Positions 18,701 to 25,996 of a stretch of DNA of 64,000 nucleotides are shown in pieces. Below the pieces are notes generated by a model. The model made no database searches. It was not told where the DNA came from and saw only the letters and a list, made by a program, of their open reading frames with translations. The position numbers and the translations under genes were made by a program. The DNA is taken from assembly GCA_011369465.1 (NCBI GenBank), contig DRQG01000023.1, positions 1-64,000 on the forward strand. The letters run 5' to 3'. This DNA is from Caldithrix abyssi (GTDB taxonomy: Bacteria > Calditrichota > Calditrichia > Calditrichales > Calditrichaceae). Numbering within the stretch: the stretch's first letter is position 1; each line of letters begins with the position of its first letter.

Positions 18701-19597
18701 CGCCGTTTAATAACCGAAGACATTGTAATCAGTACGGAGTTGAAAGATGGAATCCCAAAAATCAAGGCAGACCCCGGACAAATTCAGCAAATTATTCTGA
18801 ATATCGTAATAAATGCCCGTGATGCCATTCTCGAACCGCATGAACCAAAGGAAAAAAGAATAACAATAAAAACTGATGTTCAATTTCTGGATGAAACGTT
18901 TGTCACTGAACATCCCGGGAGTAGAACCGGCGGATTTGTAGTCATTTCGATCTTAGATACAGGGAAGGGAATTGACCAGAGTTATATAGAACGAATTTTT
19001 GAACCCTTTTTTACAACAAAGGAAAAACATAAAGGAACCGGCCTGGGCCTGGCCACCGTGTATGGGATTGTTAAACAAAATGAAGGCATGATTTATGTTG
19101 ATTCGGAAAAAGATAAAGGCACCCGTTTTGATATTTATTGGCCGACCTCTGCTGAGCAGATGATGGATGACACTACTGATGAATCGGCAATTTATGCAGT
19201 TGGACGGGGAGAGCAAATCCTATTGGTGGAAGATGATGAAAATATCCGTCATTTCGTAAAGAATATTTTGGAAAATTATGGTTATAAAGTGGAAAAAGCG
19301 GAAAACGGCGCCGCCGCCGTTCAACTCATTCAGGATAAAAAAATAGTGCCTGATTTGCTGATAACAGACGTGGTTATGCCGGGTTTAAATGGCCGCCAAT
19401 TAGCAGAAAAGCTGAAAGACACCATTAACCTAAATCGTGTACTCTTCATCTCGGGTTACGCATTTGAGTATTTGAACAAAGAGAATGTGATGGATGAAAA
19501 AATCAATTTTCTGCAAAAACCCTTCAGCATTCCCTCTCTACTTCAGAAAGTTCGGGAAGTGATAGACGACATGAAAGGTGTTAAAAATACTGAATAA
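15800..19597 (+). CDS. Two-component propeller (Reg_prop / Y_Y_Y) hybrid histidine kinase with receiver
   Basis: 1265 residues from ATG 15800, preferred over ATG 15761 because a signal peptide (IVRSILLFSLIGLLPGSVLEA) follows directly. The periplasmic part has about 12-14 Reg_prop repeats (pattern DxxGxxWxGTxxGLNxxD), forming two propellers, then a Y_Y_Y domain (YKLEGIDDDWIYTNANNRTATYTTLPGGNYIFRVKA). One membrane helix (IGVIFIGIIIITALF) and a coiled coil precede HisKA (His906 counted from 15761, GGVAHDFNNL), HATPase and a receiver (Asp1203, ITDVVMPGLNG). Bacteroides HTCS proteins have the same sensor but end in an AraC domain; this one does not. It likely senses an external ligand and signals by phosphorelay with the neighbouring kinase. 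Confidence 0.93.
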   Translation: MEIKHIVRSILLFSLIGLLPGSVLEARQSKEGLKFGQIKFDHITVEDGLSNSTVYSITQDKNGFMWFGTTNGLNKYDGYEFTVFLHSDEDSSSLSNNSTGNIYIDDEGIIWVGTWGGGLNRFDPATNKAVHYLNDHNDPTSISGNRVQSIYKDRNGMLWVGTYANGLNTLDPKTGKFTVFKHDPDDPGSLSNNRIWAICEDRYGTIWVATSFGLNRFDRKKQVFVRYYMEKGNPHSLSSNIIRALFPSQGDTLWIGTQNGLNLLNLRTGSFDRVYWSGTSTVRFNIYSVNSIFEDINRNLWVGLGGGLLYKSTKTGELQHFQKNSDETYSLSENEIRSVYVDRSGIVWIGTRTSGINKLNPHRKRFGIFIPSGKSGNGSQSKVILSVYQKNDFLWMATLDGLLRLNRKTNSVRQYFTLTKQNKKNTYQVLRHIYPSPHDSSIIWLSANKTVIRFNVYTDQYTTYYLKQSLPNSARITRPLSLYEESNEILWISDFTGGLIKYNLKNHSIVKQFVHQPTDSTSISHNEVWFIYPVDKSHFWIGTGNGLNYFDKQKEVFKRFYFDEERKLNRRFFTIHVTSDSIFWLGTDYGLIRFNPLTGHWQNFTSKNGLPDDKIAYINQDNDGNLWLSTEHGLAKFNPHNGKVIPFDLTDGLVNHEYIVGCGYRNEKGELFFGGTNGLDYFNPEQISINDFEPPVVLTELKILNKRVNIGENSPLKQIISNTRHLKLSYKDYVFSFAFSALDYSNPKKIKYAYKLEGIDDDWIYTNANNRTATYTTLPGGNYIFRVKATNSDGIWSNQQVALPIQIVPPIWKMQWFRIGVIFIGIIIITALFRYRLRKIRERSDALMVINRQLNEQIAERKRAEEEKEKLQQQLIQSQKMEALGTLAGGVAHDFNNLLTIINGNTELILLNTTKKDKFHRHLRAIHQSGIRAAELTRQLLAFSRKQMVKPRVIDINQTIKEMNTLLRRLITEDIVISTELKDGIPKIKADPGQIQQIILNIVINARDAILEPHEPKEKRITIKTDVQFLDETFVTEHPGSRTGGFVVISILDTGKGIDQSYIERIFEPFFTTKEKHKGTGLGLATVYGIVKQNEGMIYVDSEKDKGTRFDIYWPTSAEQMMDDTTDESAIYAVGRGEQILLVEDDENIRHFVKNILENYGYKVEKAENGAAAVQLIQDKKIVPDLLITDVVMPGLNGRQLAEKLKDTINLNRVLFISGYAFEYLNKENVMDEKINFLQKPFSIPSLLQKVREVIDDMKGVKNTE

Positions 19598-19624
19598 GTA
19601 TAAACACGTGCTCTGTTCAATGCA

Positions 19625-20887
19625 TCAATATTCAATAGGCGGTTGTCCCGATATCTTACGCACGCAAATCAGATTCTTCGTTAATATTGTACCCACTAAA
19701 CTCAATATAGCAACAGTAATAAATAGCGCTTCATATCCGATAAACGGAATGAGCAAACCGCCGATTACCGGAAAAGCAATGGTTGGCATCTGCAAGGTGT
19801 TTTTAACGGCCACATAGGTGGGCAGCTCATCCTGCGGGGCAAACTCCATCAGATAATTTGCCGTACCGGTAACCACACCTTTGAAAGTCATACCCACAAA
19901 TAAAAAGACAGCTGCGTAGGCGTAGGGATGAAGAAGGGGTAAGAATAAAGCCATCAATGGTGCCATAGAACTGGCTACCCCCACAATGATCATCACCAGC
20001 TTAAAATTATAGCGATCGCCAATCCAGCCCAATACGGGCCCGCTTACCAATTCACCTACAATTTGAATGGTTACAAAAATCCCTATTATATCCAGGGGCA
20101 TGGACAATTTTTCTTTGGCGTAAATAACATAGAAAGGAAACAGAATCATACCGGCATTGAGAAAAAATTCGGCAAAAACAAAGCGCATGAAGTTACGATC
20201 GGAACGCACCAGATTTTTAATGCGATGTTTATAGGAAATTTGTTGGGAAGATGTTTTTTGTTTGCCTTTCGGTTCTTTGAGTGAATAGAAGCCGAAGAAA
20301 GCAATGAAAAGAGCCGATGAAGTAAGTAAAAAGAGTAAAGCGTAGTTTTCCGCAAAGCCGTTCCCACGCGAAAGAATGATCTTGGTGAGATAACCCGCCG
20401 CCATGCTGAGCGCGCCGCCGAATAAAATCTTGGCCCCGGACAACCTGCCCCGCGCGCCGGTGGGAATGGATTTGGCCAGAATATCATAATAGGTAACATC
20501 GCCCATACCGCCGGCCAGGAAGAAAACCAGAGTTACCGCAAAATAAACAATAGCCACGATCTGCGGATTGGACTCGGCAAAGAAATATGTTACAACGGCG
20601 ATGGCCAGCCAGCTCACGCCGCGGATGGATACGGCCATGAGTAGGAAGATTTTCTTATAAGGCCGTTTCTCGATGATGGGAGCCAAAAACAATTGCGGCA
20701 GAATTGTTCCGGCACGGTTAGCGGCGAACAGCACTCCCGAAAGCAGTGATGAGCCGGTGATTAAATAGATAAAAGATGACTGTATGGTGGTTAACTGGGA
20801 AAAAGCAGTGGCAATATTCAGAAATACGCCATGGAACAGAAATGCCAAAAAATTTCTTCTATAGGATTTTTCACCAAAAACTTTCAT
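19625..20887 (-). CDS. Major facilitator superfamily transporter
   Basis: 420 residues with about 12 hydrophobic helices. The N-terminal half contains AANRAGTILPQLFLAPIIEKRPYKKIFLLMAV, an MFS motif-A-like loop after helix 2, and the second half GWIGDRYNFKLVMIIVG, the equivalent loop after helix 8. It resembles uncharacterised bacterial MFS permeases; substrate is not evident. It lies on the minus strand, convergent with the propeller kinase (27 bases apart) and divergent from the DUF134 operon. Confidence 0.82.
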   Translation of the reverse strand: MKVFGEKSYRRNFLAFLFHGVFLNIATAFSQLTTIQSSFIYLITGSSLLSGVLFAANRAGTILPQLFLAPIIEKRPYKKIFLLMAVSIRGVSWLAIAVVTYFFAESNPQIVAIVYFAVTLVFFLAGGMGDVTYYDILAKSIPTGARGRLSGAKILFGGALSMAAGYLTKIILSRGNGFAENYALLFLLTSSALFIAFFGFYSLKEPKGKQKTSSQQISYKHRIKNLVRSDRNFMRFVFAEFFLNAGMILFPFYVIYAKEKLSMPLDIIGIFVTIQIVGELVSGPVLGWIGDRYNFKLVMIIVGVASSMAPLMALFLPLLHPYAYAAVFLFVGMTFKGVVTGTANYLMEFAPQDELPTYVAVKNTLQMPTIAFPVIGGLLIPFIGYEALFITVAILSLVGTILTKNLICVRKISGQPPIEY

Positions 20888-20892
20888 ATTAA

Positions 20893-21100
20893 GCTCTTAA
20901 AAGAATGGATGAATGGTGAATTGTTGAATGAATGAATTAATGAATAAATGGATTAATGGAGTAGTGGAGTATTGGAGTACTGTTAAAACAAGTATATACT
21001 GCGCAATACTTCAATAACCCATTACTCCAATACTCCATCACTCCAATACTCTATTACTCCCCATTCACAAAAATCCATTAATTCACTCTTCTACTCCCGT
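20893..21100. repeat. Dispersed intergenic repeat family B (copy 2)
   Basis: AT-rich words ATGAATTAATGAATAAATGG and GGAGTAGTGGAGTATTGGAG are followed by complementary words (ATTACTCCAATACTCCATCA), giving a long imperfect inverted repeat between the MFS gene and the DUF134 promoter. Confidence 0.7.
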
Positions 21101-21162
21101 ACTTCTTAAATGTTCCTTTGGATGCCAACATAAACATAAAGTTGCATTTCCCACAAAAAAAC

Positions 21163-21192
21163 TTGACAAAATGAACATATGTTCATTATATT
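21163..21192 (+). promoter_or_regulatory. Promoter of the DUF134-MinD operon
   Basis: A consensus -35 TTGACA (21163-21168) and a near-consensus -10 TATATT (21187-21192) have an 18-base spacer. The start at 21239 is about 45 bases downstream. A perfect palindromic operator occupies the spacer. Confidence 0.75.
21172..21185. promoter_or_regulatory. Palindromic operator 1, TGAACATATGTTCA
   Basis: A perfect 14-base palindrome inside the -35/-10 spacer, where a bound protein would repress. An identical copy lies downstream. The first gene of the operon encodes a helix-turn-helix DUF134 protein, the likely ligand (inference). Confidence 0.75.
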
Positions 21193-21205
21193 GCGTTCAA
21201 TGAAA

Positions 21206-21219
21206 TGAACATATGTTCA
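21206..21219. promoter_or_regulatory. Palindromic operator 2, TGAACATATGTTCA
   Basis: An exact second copy of the palindrome, centred 34 bases from the first, just downstream of the expected transcription start and before the GGAGG ribosome site (21230-21234). Two identical sites suggest cooperative binding. Confidence 0.75.
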
Positions 21220-21238
21220 ATCAAAGACCGGAGGTTAC

Positions 21239-21682
21239 TTGAGAGGACCGTATCGCAAACGTCGGGTACAGCGACCGCCGCAGTTCAGCAATTTTAAACC
21301 CAGCGGCATTCCGCGTAAATATCTGGATTCCATTGAACTGACGGTGGACGAGTTCGAAGCCATTCGTCTGGCCGATTATTTGCAAAAGGAACATGCGGAA
21401 GCTGCGGAAATGATGCAGATTTCCCGACCGACCTTTACACGGCTCATCCAACAGGCGCGCCGTAAACTGGCTACGGCGATAATCGAGGGTATGGAGCTGG
21501 TGATTATCGGCGGCAATATCGATTTTGAACATACATTGCACCGCTGCCATGACTGTGGGGAAGTCATTCAGTTGCCTGTGGACGTGTCAGAAGAGGACTG
21601 TCCCGGCTGCGGTTCGCAGAATGTGGAAGATTTAGCCCGGTCGTTTATTATGGGACGGCATCATAGAGGAGGGCGGAGATAG
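21239..21682 (+). CDS. DUF134 family helix-turn-helix regulator with zinc ribbon
   Basis: 147 residues from a TTG start placed by GGAGG four bases upstream; no alternative in-frame start exists before the conserved region. The N-terminal half matches DUF134: KRRVQRPPQF, FKPSGIPRKYLDSIELTVDEFEAIRLADY, then the helix-turn-helix EAAEMMQISRPTFTRLIQQARRKLATAIIEG and VIIGG. The C-terminus adds a zinc ribbon with two CxxC pairs (CHDCGE, CPGCGS), possibly a metal or redox sensor. DUF134 proteins are regarded as transcription regulators and often accompany MinD/NifX-like genes, as here. Two palindromes at its promoter suggest autoregulation (inference). The MinD gene follows four bases later. Confidence 0.88.
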   Translation: MRGPYRKRRVQRPPQFSNFKPSGIPRKYLDSIELTVDEFEAIRLADYLQKEHAEAAEMMQISRPTFTRLIQQARRKLATAIIEGMELVIIGGNIDFEHTLHRCHDCGEVIQLPVDVSEEDCPGCGSQNVEDLARSFIMGRHHRGGRR

Positions 21683-21685
21683 TTT

Positions 21686-22549
21686 ATGAAAATAGCCGTT
21701 GCCAGCGGGAAAGGAGGTACGGGAAAAACGACATTAGCCACCAATCTGGCGGCCTTTCTATCCGAAAGAAGGCGGGTCGTCCTGATCGATCTGGATGTGG
21801 AAGAACCGAATTCCGGCTTGTTTATTAAAGGGCAAATTCTCAAAAAGGAAGATAAATATAAAATGATACCCGAGTGGAGCGGGGAATGTAGTTTATGCGG
21901 CATCTGCCAGGATGTGTGCGAATTTCATGCCGTGTTGCGTCTGGGAACGCAGATTATGGTTTTCCCGGAATTATGCCATAGTTGCTATGCTTGTTCGGAG
22001 CTCTGCCCGGAGTCGGCGTTACCCATGGTTCCCAAAAAAATGGGTTCGATTAAACAAATACAAACAGATGGATTCGCTTTTGTTGAAAGCCGGTTGGATA
22101 TCGGAGAAGAACAGGCGGTTCCTCTTATCGCCCAAACCCATAAATATATTGAAGCGAATCTTAAAGATGAGGAAATCCGAATCTATGATTCACCGCCGGG
22201 GACTTCCTGTCCGGTAATCGAAGCGACCAAGACGGCGGATTTTGTTATCCTGGTCACCGAGCCGACACCTTTTGGTCTGCACGATTTATCGCTGGCGGTG
22301 GAAACTATGCGCGAGCTGAAAAAAGATTTTGGGGTGGTCATAAATCGTTTTGACCTGGGGAATGACGACGTACCGGATTATTGTGAGAAAGAAGGAATAC
22401 CTGTATTGGCCCGTATCCCCAATGACCGGCACATCGCGGAACTGTATTCACAGGGCAAACTTATTTATAAGCATGTACCACAGGTGGAAACGCAATTGCA
22501 AGCTATCGAACAATTTTTGGAAGAGAAGCTGAATGGAGGCCGCTCATGA
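21686..22549 (+). CDS. MinD/Mrp-type P-loop ATPase with inserted 2[4Fe-4S] ferredoxin domain (first of pair)
   Basis: 287 residues. The deviant Walker A SGKGGTGKTT (7-16) with signature Lys9 is that of MinD/ParA/Mrp ATPases. A ferredoxin domain is inserted after the first third, with C68/71/74/78 and C97/100/103/107. The switch region YDSPPGTSCPVIEATKTADFVILVTEPTPFGLHDLSLAVE is conserved. Homologues in anaerobes come as adjacent pairs, as Orp3/Orp4 beside the Mo-Cu orange protein in Desulfovibrio, and are thought to act in Fe-S or metal-cluster handling. GGAGG precedes the start, and the stop overlaps the next gene by ATGA, suggesting a heterodimer made in equal amounts (inference). Confidence 0.92.
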   Translation: MKIAVASGKGGTGKTTLATNLAAFLSERRRVVLIDLDVEEPNSGLFIKGQILKKEDKYKMIPEWSGECSLCGICQDVCEFHAVLRLGTQIMVFPELCHSCYACSELCPESALPMVPKKMGSIKQIQTDGFAFVESRLDIGEEQAVPLIAQTHKYIEANLKDEEIRIYDSPPGTSCPVIEATKTADFVILVTEPTPFGLHDLSLAVETMRELKKDFGVVINRFDLGNDDVPDYCEKEGIPVLARIPNDRHIAELYSQGKLIYKHVPQVETQLQAIEQFLEEKLNGGRS

Positions 22550-23439
22550 AAGAAATTGTCGTAATTTCCGGAAAGGGCGGCACCGGGAAAACGTCGATTA
22601 CCGCATCTTTTGCCTTGTTGGGGGGTAAGAATGTAGTGGTTGCCGATTGTGATGTGGATGCGGCGGATATGCATTTGCTGCTTCAGCCCGATTTTAAGCA
22701 GGCGGAAGATTTTTACAGCGGCCTTTTAGCGCATATCGATACGGATAACTGTACCAACTGTGCTGTTTGCGCTGATGTTTGTCGTTTTGACGCCATTCCG
22801 GTTATCGATGGCCAGCATACGATTAATGAAATAAGTTGTGAAGGGTGTAGTTACTGTGCGCGGGTTTGTCCGGAAAAAGCCATTCGGATGGAAGAGCGGA
22901 ATGTGGGACAGTGGTTTGTTTCTACCACCAAAATCGGCAGTACGCTGGTGCATGCGCGCCTGGGAATTGGTGCTGAAAATTCAGGAAAATTGGTGGCTAA
23001 AGTGAAAAACGAAGCCAAAGTCATTGCCGAAAAAAACAAAGCCGAGTTAGTTTTGGTGGATGGATCGCCCGGTGTGGGCTGTCCGGTGGTTTCATCACTG
23101 TCAGGAGCCAGCTATGTGGTTCTGGTCACCGAACCGACCGTTTCCGGACTGCACGATCTAAAGCGTGTTTATGAGCTGGTGCATAAATTCAATATCAGCG
23201 CCGGCTGCATTATTAATAAAGCCGATCTTAATCCTCAGATGACCGATGAAATTATGGACTTTATGGCCGGGGAAAATATAGATCATTTGGCTAATTTGCC
23301 TTACGATGAGACCTTTACAAAAGCCGTGACACAAGGAAAAACCATTGTTGAATTCGATGAGAACGGTTTGAGAAGAATTCTGGAAGATAGTTGGGAAAAA
23401 GTAAAAAAAGAATCGGATAAACAAAGAAGAGGAATTTAA
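22546..23439 (+). CDS. MinD/Mrp-type P-loop ATPase with inserted 2[4Fe-4S] ferredoxin domain (second of pair)
   Basis: 297 residues, a paralogue of the preceding gene. Deviant Walker A SGKGGTGKTS (8-17); Walker-B-like VVADCDVDAADMHLLL; inserted ferredoxin with CTNCAVCADVC and CEGCSYCARVC; and DGSPGVGCPVVSSLSGASYVVLVTEPTVSGLHDLKRV. Four-base overlap and a GGAGG ribosome site inside the upstream gene point to coupled translation. The probable role is ATP-dependent assembly or transfer of a metal-sulfur cluster, with the NifX-like proteins encoded next as clients (inference from family and context). Confidence 0.92.
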   Translation: MKEIVVISGKGGTGKTSITASFALLGGKNVVVADCDVDAADMHLLLQPDFKQAEDFYSGLLAHIDTDNCTNCAVCADVCRFDAIPVIDGQHTINEISCEGCSYCARVCPEKAIRMEERNVGQWFVSTTKIGSTLVHARLGIGAENSGKLVAKVKNEAKVIAEKNKAELVLVDGSPGVGCPVVSSLSGASYVVLVTEPTVSGLHDLKRVYELVHKFNISAGCIINKADLNPQMTDEIMDFMAGENIDHLANLPYDETFTKAVTQGKTIVEFDENGLRRILEDSWEKVKKESDKQRRGI

Positions 23440-23441
23440 AA

Positions 23442-23780
23442 ATGAAAATTGCTTTCACCACCAAAGGAACAACCTGGGATGCTGCGACGGACCCCCGTTT
23501 CGGGCGCACCGAATACATTCTGGTTTATGATACGGAAACAAATGAATTAATGTCTTATGACAATAGGGCTATCGCAAATGAGGCGCACGGCGCCGGACCG
23601 CAAACGGCTCAAAAACTTTTTGAAATGAATCCCGATATTCTGATAACCGGAAATGGCCCCGGGGGTAACGCCGCGGCTGTGCTGGAAAAGAGCGGTTTGA
23701 AAATTTACATCGGTGCGGGAGAGATGACGGTTAAGGATGCTTATGAGGCGTATAAAAACGGTAATTTAAAGGAATTCTAA
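23442..23780 (+). CDS. NifX/NifB-type (MTH1175-like) dinitrogenase iron-molybdenum cofactor domain protein
   Basis: 112 residues, a single Nitro_FeMo-Co domain (RNase H-like fold): MKIAFTTKGTTWDAATDPRFGRTEYILVYD, then GAGPQTAQKLFEMNPDILITGNGPGGNAAAVLEKSGLKIYIG. The domain binds Fe-Mo or other metal-sulfur cofactors in NifX, NafY and orange protein. The ordinary MTH1175 family is uncharacterised. The gene starts two bases after the MinD gene and its stop codon abuts the next start directly. The absence of nif genes argues against nitrogen fixation; handling of a Mo/Cu/Fe cluster is the more likely theme. Confidence 0.88.
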   Translation: MKIAFTTKGTTWDAATDPRFGRTEYILVYDTETNELMSYDNRAIANEAHGAGPQTAQKLFEMNPDILITGNGPGGNAAAVLEKSGLKIYIGAGEMTVKDAYEAYKNGNLKEF

Positions 23781-24176
23781 ATGGATAAGATAATAGCGGC
23801 ATTTGCTACCGTTGATGGTAAAACCTTTGTTAATCGACATTTCGGCGATGCCGAACAATATCTGATATACGAAATTACACCAATGGAAGCGCAACAATTA
23901 ACCATCATCAGAAACACTACGGAAGAAGAAAAAACACACGCCGATCCGAATAAGGCAAAAAGCATCGGCCAATTGATGAAAAAGAGGGGCGTACAGGTTT
24001 TAGTGTCTAAAAAATTTGGCGCTAACTTAAACCGTATGAAAAAACAGTATGTTTGTGTTTTGATAAGTAATGATTATATAGAAGACAGCTTAAAGACCAT
24101 ACAGCAAAATTTTGAGCGGATAACAAATGAATGGCAAAAAGGAAGCGAGAGGCATTTTTTAAATTTAAAGGGATGA
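23781..24176 (+). CDS. Second NifX-like (Nitro_FeMo-Co) domain protein
   Basis: 131 residues. The N-terminus AAFATVDGKTFVNRHFGDAEQYLIYEI fits the cofactor-binding domain (metal-site pattern HFGDAxxYxIY), and the middle QLMKKRGVQVLVSKKFGANLNRMKKQYVCVLIS follows the family fold, though more divergent than its neighbour. A C-terminal tail of about 25 residues is not conserved. The start codon immediately follows the previous stop. The TGA stop (24174-24176) lies at the very edge of a dispersed repeat, so the tail may have been altered by the insertion. Confidence 0.72.
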   Translation: MDKIIAAFATVDGKTFVNRHFGDAEQYLIYEITPMEAQQLTIIRNTTEEEKTHADPNKAKSIGQLMKKRGVQVLVSKKFGANLNRMKKQYVCVLISNDYIEDSLKTIQQNFERITNEWQKGSERHFLNLKG

Positions 24177-24390
24177 GTACACTTTGGAAAGGTTACTGCC
24201 TGAACCCTGGCCACATGCCAAGACAGGCTCGTTTCAGCATCCCATACCTTAAGGTAGGATTCCGAATCAAGTTCGGAATGACGTACGAGTCATGCTGAAC
24301 TTGTTTCAGCATCTCATGTCTTAAGGTAGGATACCGATCCCGCCCGGGCAGGACGGAATGACATATCGAGTTATGCTGAACCAAGCTCAT
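24175..24390 (+). repeat. Dispersed intergenic repeat family A (copy 2)
   Basis: It begins with GAGTACACTTTGGAAAGG (24175-24192), matching the terminal sequence of the copy at 26762. It continues with the words CCTGAACCCTGG, GTTTCAGCATCCCAT, GATTCCGAATCAAGTTCGG and GGACGGAATGAC, inverted relative to the 3778 copy. The second terminal repeat is not evident. Confidence 0.78.
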
Positions 24391-24427
24391 TTTTAATTAA
24401 CAGTATTAAAAAAAGGAGGGTAATACT

Positions 24428-24775
24428 ATGCCACGAGGAGATTGTACCGGCCCTTTGGGTGAAGGCCCGATGACCGGCAGAGGATTGGGTTATGGGGGCG
24501 GTTACAGCACCCCCGGCTATACAAAAGGTATTGGCAGAGGTCTTGGATTGGGCTTTGGACGCGGACGCGGATTTTTCGGCAGGGGAATCGGTCTTGGAGC
24601 AGGAAGAGGTTATTTTTGGCAGCGCGAAGAAGTAGCACCGCCGGATAATGTGAAATCTACCGATAGCTTCGAACGTATCCGGGTCGATGTCCAGGCATTG
24701 CAAAACGGCCTTAGTGCTATTCTGGAAAGGTTGAATAAACTGATGCCCCAAAAAGAGGAAAAAGAGAGTGAATAA
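24428..24775 (+). CDS. DUF5320 glycine-rich protein
   Basis: 115 residues. The N-terminus PRGDCTGPLGEGPMTGRGLGY is the hallmark of DUF5320 proteins. It is followed by a Gly/Arg-rich low-complexity tract (about 25-70) and a C-terminal predicted coiled coil (SFERIRVDVQALQNGLSAILERLNKL). The family is uncharacterised but recurs beside NifX-like and MinD-like genes in anaerobes, which fits this locus. A strong AAGGAGGG ribosome site precedes ATG. Its end overlaps the next gene by eight bases if the latter starts at 24768. Confidence 0.85.
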   Translation: MPRGDCTGPLGEGPMTGRGLGYGGGYSTPGYTKGIGRGLGLGFGRGRGFFGRGIGLGAGRGYFWQREEVAPPDNVKSTDSFERIRVDVQALQNGLSAILERLNKLMPQKEEKESE

Positions 24776-25295
24776 CGGCATTGTGACGGAAATAAGATAT
24801 ACACCCATAGGGGTCATACATAGCCCCTTCGCCGAACCGGCAGGTGTACCTATTCAGGGAGCGGTGGAAAATAAAGTAGATGCGGTAGCGGAAGTTTTTT
24901 CCGAGTTTGCAGAGGGGTTGACCGATTTGGATGGTTTTTCACATGCTATTCTGATCTATCATTTTCACAAATCAAAAAAATACAAATTGAAGGTTGTACC
25001 CTATCTGGATAAGGTAAAGAGGGGGGTGTTTGCTACCCGTGCTCCTTCCCGTCCCAATAGCATTGGTCTGACGGTAGTACAAATTCTTAAAATCGAAAAA
25101 AATAAAATCTATTTTCGCAATGCGGATATGATAGAAGGGACTCCTTTACTGGACATCAAACCATATATCCCGGATGTGGATATTCAACAGGTACGCCGGA
25201 TCGGTTGGCTGGAAGGCAAGGTATATCGTATGGAGACAACACAGGATGACAGCAGGTTTCAGGCAAAAGAAAACGATGGAATGATGGAAGAATGA
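24768..25295 (+). CDS. TrmO/TsaA-like SAM-binding protein
   Basis: 175 residues from GTG 24768, supported by AGAGGA upstream; GTG 24783 is the alternative. The sequence follows the TsaA/YaeB (TrmO) domain: YTPIGVIHSPF, then GLTDLDGFSHAILIYHFHKS, and the signature VFATRAPSRPNSIGLTVVQIL. TrmO methylates N6 of t6A37 in tRNAs using SAM. This short form lacks the C-terminal extension of enterobacterial TrmO and is the type common in archaea and anaerobes, where its target is less certain. It overlaps the DUF5320 gene. Confidence 0.85.
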   Translation: MNNGIVTEIRYTPIGVIHSPFAEPAGVPIQGAVENKVDAVAEVFSEFAEGLTDLDGFSHAILIYHFHKSKKYKLKVVPYLDKVKRGVFATRAPSRPNSIGLTVVQILKIEKNKIYFRNADMIEGTPLLDIKPYIPDVDIQQVRRIGWLEGKVYRMETTQDDSRFQAKENDGMMEE

Positions 25296-25440
25296 ATTGT
25301 TGAATTGATGAATTATTGGATTAATGGAGTATTGGAGTAATGAAAGTGCAGTCATTTTGCTAAATTGCCAATGACCCAATGACCTAATGACCAAATGACT
25401 TTTCAACTAAAGACAAACTCCACCACTCCAATACTCTATT
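25290..25440. repeat. Dispersed intergenic repeat family B (copy 3)
   Basis: Left arm GAATTATTGGATTAATGGAG, core GTGCAGTCATTTTGCTAAAT with tandem AATGACC(T/C)AATGACC words, right arm CCACCACTCCAATACTC. The core recurs in reverse complement at 30979-31175, so the pair is inverted around the genes between them. Confidence 0.72.
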
Positions 25441-25459
25441 TATTAAAAAGGAAAATCGT

Positions 25460-25996
25460 ATGGAAAAAATCGAGAATCTTTCCCGGGATGATTTACTGAA
25501 GTTAATCGACGTATATGCCAAAAACTGGCTGGCGCATGATGGCTGCTGGTTTTTAGCCGCTGAGGAACAATACGGCATGGATACGGCTATGGAACTGGAT
25601 ACGAAATCCTGGGAACGGTTTGCCGTTTCCGAAGCCAGAAGAATAATGAAGGCCTTTGATATTCCGGCCGACGGCGGTTTGGAAGCTTTGGAGAAGGCGT
25701 TCTCCTACCGTTTATATGCGGCTATCAACAAACAGGAAATCGAATGGGTAAACGATAAAACCATGATTTTTCGCATGATTGAATGCCGGGTACAGAAAAC
25801 GAGACGACAAAAAGGACTACCGGATTTTCCGTGTAAATCTGTGGGCATTGTTGAATTCACCCAGTTTGCCAAAACTGTGGATGCGCGTATCCGAACCCGT
25901 TGCATTGCCTGCCCGCCGGATAAAGCGGAAGGATTTTATTGCGGCTGGGAATTTACCCTCGACACATCCGGCGGGGAAAATGAAAATGGCGGGTAA
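25460..25996 (+). CDS. DUF6125 family protein
   Basis: 178 residues. It has the DUF6125 pattern: LIDVYAKNWLAHDGCWFLAAEEQYGMDTAMELDTKSWERFAVSEARRIMKAF at the N-terminus, and RTRCIACPPDKAEGFYCGWEF near the C-terminus. It is related to the L-2-amino-thiazoline-4-carboxylic-acid hydrolase-like superfamily, but no catalytic assignment is justified. Three cysteines in the C-terminal part could bind metal. AAAAGGAAAATCGT precedes ATG 25460. The following gene overlaps its end by 17 bases. Confidence 0.7.
   Translation: MEKIENLSRDDLLKLIDVYAKNWLAHDGCWFLAAEEQYGMDTAMELDTKSWERFAVSEARRIMKAFDIPADGGLEALEKAFSYRLYAAINKQEIEWVNDKTMIFRMIECRVQKTRRQKGLPDFPCKSVGIVEFTQFAKTVDARIRTRCIACPPDKAEGFYCGWEFTLDTSGGENENGG

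Noticed and set aside
25779-25979. N-terminal extension of the KaiC-like protein
   Set aside because: The frame is open, but it is the out-of-frame shadow of the conserved DUF6125 gene; ATG 25980 has its own ribosome site.
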